Below, in pieces: positions 54,385-62,616 of a stretch of 64,000 bases of DNA. Where the stretch lies: NCBI GenBank assembly GCA_023511615.1, contig JAIMBL010000002.1, positions 1 through 64,000 on the forward strand. Reading direction: 5' to 3'. Numbering within the stretch: the first letter of the stretch is position 1; every line of letters begins with the position of its first letter. The position numbers and the translations under genes were made by a program. The stretch comes from Leptolyngbyaceae cyanobacterium HOT.MB2.61. Its GTDB lineage: Bacteria; Cyanobacteriota; Cyanobacteriia; Leptolyngbyales; Leptolyngbyaceae. The notes under the pieces are model-generated. The model searched no databases. It was not told where the DNA came from and saw nothing but the letters and a program-made list of their open reading frames with translations.

Positions 54385-56590
54385 CATGGATGAAAGCGAT
54401 CGCACTGTTCCATTTCACAGTTTGATTACATAAGCGTTCAAATGCTTTGCGAATTTGAGTTTGCTCAGCCTCTGAAAGTAATCGGTTCAAGTAACTGGCA
54501 TAGGTTGGTTGAGTGTCTGTAGAGAGCGAAAACCAGCGATCCAGCAACGCTGGAGTCACCAGTAAATCAGTCAATGAGTAATCAATTTCAATATTTGCAG
54601 TCAATTCTATGGCTGTAAATAGCTGCTGCCAATCGTCAATATCCCAATTAAGTATCGAGTTTGATTTTTGCGAGTAAATGGCATCTTCTGTCCGCACCAG
54701 TTTTTTATATAGTTTGGCACTCAGCCAGGTGGGGTCAAGTAGCTGATAAAGTCGCTGGGAGCGGTGGGGAACTGTTTCCGCCAGGACGATGACTCCTCCG
54801 GGGCGAAGCCATTCTCGCAATGATTGCAGGGCTGTAGCCTTATCCGGTTCTTTCATGAATGCATTGCGTCCGATGATACAATCAAATCGAATATCGGGTG
54901 CCTGCGTTCGCAACAGGGTAGGGAGGTTTGACAAATGGGTTTGTAGAATGATGGGACGGGCAAGTTCGGGCAATGCCATGGCCTGTTCGGCTAAGGCTGT
55001 TGCGTCGGTGGCAGTGTGAACGCAGGCAAAAACGCTACCCCCCGGAACACGGCGAACAGCTTCCCAGGTAAGCAATCCACTCCCTGCATTGAGGTCAAGA
55101 ATGACGTGGTGGCGTTGAGGATGGGCGATCGCAAACAGGTGATCGCGCACGGCTCCCAGACGTTCTCCCACCTGCCCCAGGGTGCGTTGTAACCAGCGTT
55201 CCTGGGCCGAATTGGGAGTGCTAAAGGTCAAAATTTCGGGAGTTGCGGTACTGATGCCTTCTACCAGTGCCGCGAGCTGCGCTTCCCGTTTGCGAGTTAC
55301 CTGATGCTGAATTGCGGCTTCGTAGCCCTGACTGGAGGGTTGATAAAATACCTGCCCTTGCAGGCTGGAAGGCAGATATTGCTGAGCAACCCAGTGATCT
55401 CGATAGGCATGGGGATAGAGGTAGCCTGCACCATGACCGAAGCCTTTCTTGTCCCGGTTCGCGTCCTTCAATGGGTTGGGAACGTCCGCCTCCCGCTCTT
55501 GCTCCACAGTGGAGAGGGCATCGAAAAAACCCATCACACTGTTTGATTTGGGGGCTGTTGCCAGGTAAAGCGTGGCGTGGGCCAGGGGATAGCGACCCTC
55601 CGGCATCCCCACCCGATCAAAAGCCTGGGCACAGGCATTGACAATGGCGATCGCGTGAGGATCTGCCATACCCACATCTTCTCCCGCCAGAATCAGCAAA
55701 CGTCGAAAAATAAAGCGGGGGTCTTCACCGGCATAAACCATCCGTGCCAGCCAGTAGAGGGCGGCATCGGGATCGGAACCCCGCACGCTTTTGATGAAAG
55801 CGCTAATGGTGTCGAAGTGGGCATCCCCTTCCTTGTCATAGAGAACTGCCCGCTGCTGAATCGATTCTTCTGCTACCGATAAATCGATATGAATAGTTCC
55901 CGTTGCGTCAGAAGGTGTTGTTTCAACGGCCAGTTCCAGGGCATTTAACAATGCCCGCGCATCCCCATTAGCAACATTCACCAGGTGATCTAAAGCAGTA
56001 GCATCCAGCTGCACCTTGAGTTTGCCATAGCCCCGTTCTTCGTCGGTTAGCGCCTGTTGCACCACCTGGCGCAGGTCTGCTTCATCCAGTGGCTTCAGTT
56101 GAAAGATCCGCGATCGCGAAACCAGCGCTTTATTCACTTCAAAATAGGGATTTTCGGTCGTGGCTCCAATCAGAATGACTGTACCATTTTCAACCCACGG
56201 CAAAAGCGCATCCTGTTGGGCCTTGTTAAAGCGATGAACTTCATCCACAAACAGAATCGTGCGCTGGTTGTACATGCCGCGCTTTTCCTGGGCAGTGGCG
56301 ATCGCATCCCGAATTTCCTTCACCCCAGCTAGCACTGCATTGATTGAAATGAAATGGGCTTTGGTTGTATTGGCAATGACCCGTGCCAGCGTCGTCTTCC
56401 CCGTCCCTGGCGGCCCATAAAAAATGAGGGACGATAGCTGATCCGCCTGAATCGCACGCCGCAACAATCGTCCCGGCCCCACAATTCCATCCTGCCCAAC
56501 AAACTCATCTAGCGTACGCGGACGCATCCGTGCTGCCAGAGGTGCTTCTACCTCTGTCGTCGCCAACCGATGCTGGTCGAACAAATCCAT
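54377..56590 (-). CDS. rarA: RarA/MgsA-type AAA+ ATPase fused to a methyltransferase-like domain
   Basis: A 737-residue fusion. Residues 1-430 are a replication-associated recombination protein: RPRTLDEFVGQDGIVGPGRLLRRAI; Walker A GPPGTGKTTLARVIA; Walker B ILFVDEVHRFNKAQQDALLPWVE; sensor ATTENPYFEVNKALVSRSRIF; and the RarA-specific MSALARMVYAGEDPRFIFRR-like and KSNSVMGFFDAL regions. Residues ~480-660 are a Rossmann SAM-methyltransferase-like domain (VILDLNAGSGLLTWEAVRRVPGGSVFA, FDCIIGRNAF, LREWLRPGGVIVLAE). RarA remodels stalled replication forks; the C-terminal domain's target is unknown. I recall this fusion as typical of cyanobacteria. A mobile element abuts its stop. Confidence 0.93.
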   Translation of the reverse strand: MDLFDQHRLATTEVEAPLAARMRPRTLDEFVGQDGIVGPGRLLRRAIQADQLSSLIFYGPPGTGKTTLARVIANTTKAHFISINAVLAGVKEIRDAIATAQEKRGMYNQRTILFVDEVHRFNKAQQDALLPWVENGTVILIGATTENPYFEVNKALVSRSRIFQLKPLDEADLRQVVQQALTDEERGYGKLKVQLDATALDHLVNVANGDARALLNALELAVETTPSDATGTIHIDLSVAEESIQQRAVLYDKEGDAHFDTISAFIKSVRGSDPDAALYWLARMVYAGEDPRFIFRRLLILAGEDVGMADPHAIAIVNACAQAFDRVGMPEGRYPLAHATLYLATAPKSNSVMGFFDALSTVEQEREADVPNPLKDANRDKKGFGHGAGYLYPHAYRDHWVAQQYLPSSLQGQVFYQPSSQGYEAAIQHQVTRKREAQLAALVEGISTATPEILTFSTPNSAQERWLQRTLGQVGERLGAVRDHLFAIAHPQRHHVILDLNAGSGLLTWEAVRRVPGGSVFACVHTATDATALAEQAMALPELARPIILQTHLSNLPTLLRTQAPDIRFDCIIGRNAFMKEPDKATALQSLREWLRPGGVIVLAETVPHRSQRLYQLLDPTWLSAKLYKKLVRTEDAIYSQKSNSILNWDIDDWQQLFTAIELTANIEIDYSLTDLLVTPALLDRWFSLSTDTQPTYASYLNRLLSEAEQTQIRKAFERLCNQTVKWNSAIAFIHAR

Positions 56591-56781
56591 TGCACTTCGC
56601 CCATCCTTCCGACTAAATTATCAACTTCCTTAAGAAATTGAGCCAGAAAATGTAGAGAGGTAAAGTACTCAATAGAGCGATTGCCCAATTGGGATTACAA
56701 CGCACTCGCAAGCGTCATGCAGAGCATCTTTTAGTAACCTCGCAGCCAGGTTATACTGTCCACCACCTGGAAGATGCACCA

Positions 56782-57126
56782 ATGGAAACCACAGAATTGA
56801 CCCAAATTGTCACTGCCCACCAGCAGGCAATTACCTGGCATGAGCAATGGCAGGCTGAGCATGAAGCCGCGATGGGACAGCATAACGAGGCCATCGCCCC
56901 AATCGACGAGCGACTTGAACGCATTGCCGAGCAACAGGAGACAAATCAGCGGGCGATCGCCCAACTTACGGCTGAACATTCGCTCAGTAGACAGGACATC
57001 AACACATCGAAGAAAAGAGCGTTTCCGTGTAATGTTATAGCGGATACTTTTCTCTCAAGGGCGATCGCCATTAATGGAAAAGCAGAGAACTGGTGGATTG
57101 CCGGCTGGGTATTGGGCACTCTCTAA
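56782..57126 (+). CDS. Small coiled-coil hypothetical protein
   Basis: A 114-residue protein whose first ~70 residues (METTELTQIVTAHQQAITWHEQWQAEHEAAMGQH...DERLERIAEQQETNQRAIAQL) are strongly helical with heptad spacing of Leu/Ile/Ala, suggesting a coiled coil. The second half (INTSKKRAFPCNVIADTFLSRAI...WWIAGWVLGTL) has different character and may be read-through into formerly non-coding DNA after a frameshift or insertion. GGAAG eight bases before ATG 56782 supports the start. No family recognised. Confidence 0.5.
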   Translation: METTELTQIVTAHQQAITWHEQWQAEHEAAMGQHNEAIAPIDERLERIAEQQETNQRAIAQLTAEHSLSRQDINTSKKRAFPCNVIADTFLSRAIAINGKAENWWIAGWVLGTL

Positions 57127-57191
57127 TCCCCGCCCCCTAGCCCCTCATTAGCCCCTACCCTCTGATTCTGCGTGGTAGTGAGAAATGAACT

Positions 57192-58484
57192 ATGAACGTG
57201 CATCCCTCGAATTCTGACACACTCATGAGCAATTCTGTTCAGCAGAAAAAAATCCCTCTCAATCATACCTGGCTTTGCATCAAGCGCTTCTGGTCTCTTG
57301 CTGTTCTGGGAGCTTGCATCAGCTCATGCAGTAACCCCATCCCTACCGCTTCCCCCACTGCCGCTTCACCCCAGGCAGGCAGTGGCAATTTTACCGTCGG
57401 TATGGTCATCGTGGGTCCTAAAAATGATGGAGGTTGGAACCAGGCTCACTACGAAGGCATGCAACAGGTCGCGAAGGACCTCAACATCAAGTTTGAGTAC
57501 GTTGATAAGGTGAACCCAGCCGATCGCCCTAATGTCACCGGAGTGCAGGTCGCTGATGATCTGATCGCCAAAGGTGCAAAAATGGTCATTTTCAACTCCG
57601 ATGACTTCAAAGACGATGCCCTGGAAGCGGCTAAAAAACATCCCCAAATTCCCATCATTCACGCGTCGGGCGACTACGCCTGGAAAGAAGGCAAGAACTT
57701 CAAAAATCAGCCCAACCTGGGTAACATCATGGGTCGCATGGAGTTTGGCAAAATGATTGCCGGATGTGCCGCAGCTTTAGGTACAGAAAAGGGCAAAATT
57801 GGCTATCTCGGCCCCCTGATCAATGATGAAACCCGTCGCTACGCCTCCGCCGCCTACCTAGGAGCCAAATACTGCTGGGAAAACTACGTCAAGAAAGATC
57901 CAAAAGACTTGAATTTTAAGGTGACCTGGATTGGTTTCTGGTTCAACATTCCCGGTAAAACCCTCGACCCCACTAAAGTTGCAGACGACTACTACAACAG
58001 CGGCTACGATGTGGTGATGTCAGGAATCGACACCCCAGAAGCAGCGGTACAGGGTAAGAAAGCGGCAGAAGCCGGTAAAAAGGTGAAATACGTTCACTAT
58101 GACCTGAAGACGGGTTGTGAACTGGCTCCTGATATCTGCCTGGGTGTTCCCTACTACAACTGGGCCCTGCCCTACGCCGATGCCGTCAAGAAGGCAATGG
58201 ATGGAAAAATGCCCAACGAATTTGTCTGGTTGGGACCCAACTGGAAGGACATCAATGCTCCCGATTCTATGATTGGGTTTCTCCCTGGTAATGCTCTGGG
58301 CGACAAGAAGAAATTCATCGACGAGTTCATTAGGGGCATGGGCGACGGTAGCATTAACCTCTACAGGGGACCCATCAATTTCCAGGACGGCACTATCTAT
58401 ATAAAGGAAGGGGAAGTCGCAACCGAGCAACAGATCTGGTACCTGCCCCAACTGCTAGCCGGAATGGAAGGACCAAGCAAGTAA
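57192..58484 (+). CDS. BMP/Med-family ABC transporter substrate-binding lipoprotein
   Basis: A 430-residue solute-binding protein of the basic membrane protein (BMP) family, which binds nucleosides or related sugars outside the inner membrane. An N-terminal hydrophobic stretch ends AVLGACISSCSNP, where one of the cysteines is the likely lipid-attachment site. A Ser/Pro/Thr-rich linker precedes the domain: FTVGMVIVGPKNDGGWNQAHYEGMQQVAKD, VIFNSDDFKDDALEAAKKHP, GNIMGRMEFGKMIAGCAAAL, GYLGPLINDETRRYASAAYLGAKYC, YDVVMSGIDTPEAAVQGKKAAEAGKKVKYVHYD. The cognate ATPase and permease genes lie 2.6 kb downstream beyond an oppositely oriented peroxidase gene. ATG 57192; ATG 57225 is possible. Confidence 0.92.
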   Translation: MNVHPSNSDTLMSNSVQQKKIPLNHTWLCIKRFWSLAVLGACISSCSNPIPTASPTAASPQAGSGNFTVGMVIVGPKNDGGWNQAHYEGMQQVAKDLNIKFEYVDKVNPADRPNVTGVQVADDLIAKGAKMVIFNSDDFKDDALEAAKKHPQIPIIHASGDYAWKEGKNFKNQPNLGNIMGRMEFGKMIAGCAAALGTEKGKIGYLGPLINDETRRYASAAYLGAKYCWENYVKKDPKDLNFKVTWIGFWFNIPGKTLDPTKVADDYYNSGYDVVMSGIDTPEAAVQGKKAAEAGKKVKYVHYDLKTGCELAPDICLGVPYYNWALPYADAVKKAMDGKMPNEFVWLGPNWKDINAPDSMIGFLPGNALGDKKKFIDEFIRGMGDGSINLYRGPINFQDGTIYIKEGEVATEQQIWYLPQLLAGMEGPSK

Positions 58485-58591
58485 CGGCCCCCTTCCTAGG
58501 GACTATCGCTATAAACCATCACCAGCAGACGCAGGCAACGGGTGACAGAAACCCCCTGTCGCCTGTTGCCCGTTGCCAGTCGTTCGCTCCT

Positions 58592-60208
58592 CTAAGCGAG
58601 AACCTGAGCAAACTTCAGCAGATCCGATAGCATGTACTTGCCAGCCTCAGCACTGGGCAACGATGGTGCCCAACCGGGGACGTTCAGGATGGAATCTTCA
58701 CTGCGCCGGGCTAAGCCAATCAGCACCTCTGCCACGATGACGCCTCCAACCGGACCCAAACGCTGACCTCCAGCCAGAGCGGCGGCTTCAACCAGGATGT
58801 AATACCAGAGCGGTGTACGCTCCAGGAAACCACCCTGCCGCAAAGCATTGACCTGATCCTGGCTAGCAGCGGCCATCTCAATTTGAGCCGGGCTAAGGAC
58901 TGGAATTTCCAGCTTTCCTTTTGCCTTTTCTTGCAGGGCACAGGCAACTGCCTGTCCGGTTGGCATCCGCAGCAGGTAACCCCGCAGCAGGTTGCGGACC
59001 GCCAGACGGGCACCATCTCCCGGTTCGGGATTGCCGGGTGCATTGCCATCCGGGTTTCCTAAGGTATCCCTCAAGTTAAACAGCGGTTCCACTAATTTGG
59101 TGTCAATGCGGCGAGCTTTATTGAACGGCTTACCTGCATCTACGAAGTTTTCCCACTCGATAATCCAGTTATCGGGCAGGGTATCAAAGTCGCCCAGTTG
59201 TCCGCTCAGGGCTGAAAACGTAAACAGCAGATCGAGAGTTGCCGGGAAGGTGTTTGGTTCACCACTCGTATTGAAGTTGAGGTTGAAGTCGTAATCAGCC
59301 CGTACCATGCTGTGTCCAAAGCGGTAGGCGGCGACGGTGAACTCCAGTGGCAGGTAGAAGCGCTTACCCATTGCGTCGTAGACTTGGTTACCGTGCTCCA
59401 GGATGTAGTCCACAATTCGGGGATCTACAATCCGCTTCAGGAAGTCGTGCAGCACGATGTACTGGTAGTGCTGGCGCAGAATGGAACGGGCTTCGTTGAA
59501 GGTTTTGCCCTGGTCAACCAGTGCATTGTGAGCCCGCAGGAACGCGACATGTAACTGGGCAATGATGGTGTTTTCATCATTCCGGGGGTCGCCGATGAGG
59601 GCGGCGCGATCGCGCTTAAAGTCTTCATTCCGAGGTTCACGGGGAAGATCGTTATTGTCATCTTTTCCCTCCGGGCGACGAGTGGGTTTTTGATTGCTAT
59701 TCAGCGGAGTCACTTTGCCGACCAGCAACTTGTCTGGATTATTGGGGTCGCGGGGGGCAGGCAGCCCATACACGCTGTCCAGATCCAGGGTTGCCGTCCG
59801 AATGTTCCGCAGCTTTTGACGCACTTCTGCCAGGGGTAGTGGAGTCAGATCAGGACTCAGCAACTTCGGCAAGTCTGCCGACATCGTTTCCAGCGTAATA
59901 TCGTGGTCGATAAATTGACCCAGATAGGTATAAGCGGCGGGAATGTTGGAATCTCCAATGCTGGTATTGTCGGTGTCGCGCATGGTGCGACCCAGATTGA
60001 TCAAGTCGTCGCGGGTTTTGCGCGATTCCGGCAGCAGGTTCTCAGAATTTTTTTGAAGGTACGGAAACAGGTAATCAAAGTCTTGTAAATCAATTGGTTG
60101 AGCCGCTGCAAACACAAGCGGTACACTTTTGCTGCAATTGACAAGCGCTTCAAAGGCTTCCTGGTAAGCCTCCAGGGTGATGACTGCTCCGTGGAGTAAA
60201 CGTGCCAT
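58592..60208 (-). CDS. Haem peroxidase (animal-type superfamily, cyanobacterial)
   Basis: A 538-residue haem peroxidase of the peroxidase-cyclooxygenase superfamily. The distal His is in YLGQFIDHDITLE (with YTYL before it); the conserved GDPRNDENTIIAQLHVAFLRAHNALVD carries the catalytic Arg-Asn region; the proximal His is in VAAYRFGHSMVRADYDF. It lacks a signal peptide in the chosen start (MARLLHGAVITLE), which has AGGA eight bases upstream; an upstream frame of 42 codons is not conserved. Such enzymes oxidise halides or organic compounds using H2O2. The gene lies between the two parts of the BMP transporter gene set, in the opposite direction. Confidence 0.9.
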   Translation of the reverse strand: MARLLHGAVITLEAYQEAFEALVNCSKSVPLVFAAAQPIDLQDFDYLFPYLQKNSENLLPESRKTRDDLINLGRTMRDTDNTSIGDSNIPAAYTYLGQFIDHDITLETMSADLPKLLSPDLTPLPLAEVRQKLRNIRTATLDLDSVYGLPAPRDPNNPDKLLVGKVTPLNSNQKPTRRPEGKDDNNDLPREPRNEDFKRDRAALIGDPRNDENTIIAQLHVAFLRAHNALVDQGKTFNEARSILRQHYQYIVLHDFLKRIVDPRIVDYILEHGNQVYDAMGKRFYLPLEFTVAAYRFGHSMVRADYDFNLNFNTSGEPNTFPATLDLLFTFSALSGQLGDFDTLPDNWIIEWENFVDAGKPFNKARRIDTKLVEPLFNLRDTLGNPDGNAPGNPEPGDGARLAVRNLLRGYLLRMPTGQAVACALQEKAKGKLEIPVLSPAQIEMAAASQDQVNALRQGGFLERTPLWYYILVEAAALAGGQRLGPVGGVIVAEVLIGLARRSEDSILNVPGWAPSLPSAEAGKYMLSDLLKFAQVLA

Positions 60209-60289
60209 AGAGAATTCCTCGATAATCAATGTTTTTAGAGTCGGAGTTTTGACTTTCAAGGCGTCGCAAATGCCTCGGAAAATGGCAGT

Positions 60290-60403
60290 TATAGCTGTAG
60301 CTACCAGGCTGAGGACGGGGTGTAGGGGTTCCACCTTGGCTGGGGGCGAAGCCCTTACCCCCCCTTAAACCCAGTGTCCTGAGCAAACCTGGCGACAGCT
60401 ATA
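60290..60403. repeat. TATAGC-ended MITE-like repeat (family 1), copy C
   Basis: Begins TATAGCTGTAGCTACCAGG and ends CTGGCGACAGCTATA, nearly the same ends as copy B. The core hairpins are partly decayed (TAGGGGTTCCACCTTGG; GGGGGCGAAGCCCTTAC). Located 80 bases upstream of the peroxidase start. Confidence 0.7.
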
Positions 60404-60618
60404 AGGGAGAAGCACAATCTGCACATTGCAGTATTTGCCGCTTCTAGCCCATCACGACTCCTTAAAGGACTGCCTCGACAGGCAAAATAACCCCGCAGCA
60501 AAGCTCACCAAACAGAAAGGTCAGCAGATGGTTGGCTGAACTCTGGGTTTGATGCTGACTTTTCTGGAGGCAAGGGATCAAAGCAACTTCACTCTAAGCA
60601 ATGGAGGAAGCTGTGACA

Positions 60619-60640
60619 GTACCCCCTGTGGGTACTTTTG
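60619..60640 (+). terminator. Intrinsic-terminator-like hairpin
   Basis: GTACCC-CCTGT-GGGTAC followed by TTTTG on the plus strand. No plus-strand gene ends shortly upstream, so it may be an attenuator for the ABC genes downstream. Confidence 0.5.
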
Positions 60641-60674
60641 TGCTGAAGAGGAAAATTGAGCATTCGGTAGGGGG

Positions 60675-60783
60675 GTTCACCAGTGGGTCAGGACATTGGA
60701 ATTAGAGAAGGAGGGAGGCTTTGCCCCCCAGCCAGGGGTGGAACCCCTGTCCCCTTTCCTGACTACAATGACTACCGCTATAT
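60675..60783. repeat. TATAGC-ended MITE-like repeat (family 1), copy E
   Basis: Same reverse orientation as copy D: GTCAGGACATTGGAATTAGAG, then GGCTTTGCCCCCCAGCC and GGTGGAACCCC, ending GACTACCGCTATA. The left end is lost. The right end is partly duplicated in tandem (CCTGACTACCGCTATATAT, to about 60807). Confidence 0.6.
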
Positions 60784-60842
60784 ATCCTGACTACCGCTAT
60801 ATATCCTGGCGTTACTGATTCTAGAGATGAATTTAGAGTTGG

Positions 60843-61067
60843 ATGAATTGGAACGAAGTTTCAATTCATCCTGCTATTCAGCAACACCTATATCCTCAGT
60901 CGCCTAAAGGACAACTCACTGTGAATGCCCCAGTTGTTGATAAACGACGCGGCTACCTGTTTAAGTTGAGAAAACCATCTACTCTTTTACCGTTGATGAA
61001 GGTGAGCCAATTGACTCGACAGATACGAACAAGCGAGGGCAAAATTACCCATAATTGGTTCGATTGA
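60843..61067 (+). CDS. Possible 74-residue protein (Uma2-like N-terminal fragment)
   Basis: An ATG-initiated frame beginning MNWNEVSIHPAIQQHLYPQ, which loosely resembles the start of Uma2/DUF820 nuclease-fold proteins, but it is far too short and lacks the core. Its TGA overlaps an ATG of the next gene (TGATG). It may be a remnant, or a small leader gene coupled to the ABC ATPase. Confidence 0.3.
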   Translation: MNWNEVSIHPAIQQHLYPQSPKGQLTVNAPVVDKRRGYLFKLRKPSTLLPLMKVSQLTRQIRTSEGKITHNWFD

Positions 61068-61090
61068 TGTCACACCATTTTGGATTTCGG

Positions 61091-62566
61091 ATGAAGATTG
61101 AACTCCAAAACATTTCCAAGCGGTTTGGCGCCGTTCAAGCGAGTGACAACGTTTCGTTAGTGGTAGAAGCAGGCAGCATTCATGGCTTGCTGGGCGAAAA
61201 CGGGGCAGGCAAAAGCACGTTAGTCAAAGTGCTGAGTGGTTTCATTAGCCGTGATGCAGGAGTGGTGCTGTTGGATGGGCAGCCAGTTGAAATTTGGACG
61301 CCTGCGGATGCGATCGCAGCAGGCATCGGAATGCTGCACCAGGACCCGTTAGACTTCCCGCCCCTTTCGGTGTTAGACAATTTTATGGTTGGTAGACCGG
61401 GGAAGCTGTTGATTAATCGTCACCAGGCCATCAAGGAATTTCGCCAACTGGCAGCTCAGTTCAATTTCAATCTGGATATCAATGAGCTGGTCAGTAACCT
61501 GACTGTGGGCGAACGGCAACAGTTAGAAATTCTGCGTTTACTGTCGCTGGGCGTCAGTACGCTGATTCTGGATGAACCAACAACGGGCATCTCGGCAGCT
61601 CAGAAGAGCGCGTTGTTTTCCGCAGCGAAAAAACTGGCCACTCAGGGTAAATCCATCATTTTTGTGTCGCACAAACTGGAGGATGTGAATGAGCTGTGCG
61701 ATCGCGTTACCGTTTTACGCCAGGGTCAGGTGGTGGGTGATCTGGAAATTCCCTGCCCGGATGAAACACTGGTTGAACTGATGTTTGGTCGAGAACTGGC
61801 ACCTCCGATTAAGCCCAGGACGCGCCAGGCTGAACTGGCCCTGAAGCTAGAAAATGTCTCCCTCACGACTGACCGTCTCACAATTAATATTCGGGATCTG
61901 GAAGTTTATAAGGGAGAAGTGATTGGGTTAGCCGGGTTGGAGGGTAGTGGACAACAACTCCTGTTGCGGCTGTGTGCAGGTTTGTTGCAAGCAGCAAGTG
62001 GACGCATTTACATCGGTAATGAAGACATGACCGGACAACCCTATCAGCAATACCTGAACGCAGGAGTTGGCTATTCCCCTGCTGATCGCCTGCGGGAAGG
62101 ACTGATTCAGGGGTTATCCATTCACGAACACGTCTCCCTGCGTACCCCACCCAGAGGCTGGTTTATAGACTGGAGAGCTACGCTGCAAAAAACTCTCCAC
62201 ACGATCGCTCTGTTCAAAATTCGCGGCAAACCTCAAACAAAGGTAGAACGTCTTTCCGGGGGGAACCAGCAGCGCACCCAACTTGCCCTCCTGCCCACAC
62301 CCCTTAATCTGTTGTTGATGGAGCATCCCACCCGTGGTCTGGATATTGAATCGGTTTTGTGGGTCTGGCAACAATTGATTGCCCGTTGTGAAGGCGGTAC
62401 TGCCATTCTGTTTAACTCTGCTGATCTGGATGAAATCATGCAGTACAGCGATCGCGTCATTGTCTTTAGCGGTGGTGCCGTTTCCGAACCGATTGATGTT
62501 GAAAGTCTGACTGTGGAGCGGTTGGGTCAAATGATTGGCGGCAAGTTTGAACGAAACCACCAGTAG
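61091..62566 (+). CDS. Nucleoside/sugar ABC transporter ATP-binding protein (two ABC domains)
   Basis: A 491-residue double-domain ATPase of the NupA/MglA type. First domain: IELQNISKRFGAVQASDNVSL, Walker A GENGAGKSTLVKVL, Q-loop GMLHQDPLDFPP, signature LTVGERQQLEIL, Walker B LILDEPTTGIS. Second domain: GLEGSGQQLLLRLCAGL (a degenerate P-loop with Gln for Lys, normal in this family), GYSPADRLREGLIQGLS, LSGGNQQRTQLA, and LLMEHPTRGLD, where the usual Asp-Glu is altered. It powers uptake with the BMP binding protein and the permease. Starts at ATG 61091; an ATG at 61067 overlapping a short upstream frame is also possible. Confidence 0.92.
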   Translation: MKIELQNISKRFGAVQASDNVSLVVEAGSIHGLLGENGAGKSTLVKVLSGFISRDAGVVLLDGQPVEIWTPADAIAAGIGMLHQDPLDFPPLSVLDNFMVGRPGKLLINRHQAIKEFRQLAAQFNFNLDINELVSNLTVGERQQLEILRLLSLGVSTLILDEPTTGISAAQKSALFSAAKKLATQGKSIIFVSHKLEDVNELCDRVTVLRQGQVVGDLEIPCPDETLVELMFGRELAPPIKPRTRQAELALKLENVSLTTDRLTINIRDLEVYKGEVIGLAGLEGSGQQLLLRLCAGLLQAASGRIYIGNEDMTGQPYQQYLNAGVGYSPADRLREGLIQGLSIHEHVSLRTPPRGWFIDWRATLQKTLHTIALFKIRGKPQTKVERLSGGNQQRTQLALLPTPLNLLLMEHPTRGLDIESVLWVWQQLIARCEGGTAILFNSADLDEIMQYSDRVIVFSGGAVSEPIDVESLTVERLGQMIGGKFERNHQ

Positions 62567-62616
62567 CCAGTCTCGGCTGCTTAAAGGAAGCCATCTTCTC
62601 AGGGGTAAGGGCAACA

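Larger units (their letters stand above)
60209..60842. other. Repeat-rich spacer between peroxidase and transporter genes
   Basis: About 630 bp. It holds family 1 copies C and E in opposite orientation, an intrinsic-terminator-like hairpin, and an unrecognised ~200-base stretch (60404-60618) that could be a structured leader. No gene is accepted. Confidence 0.5.
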
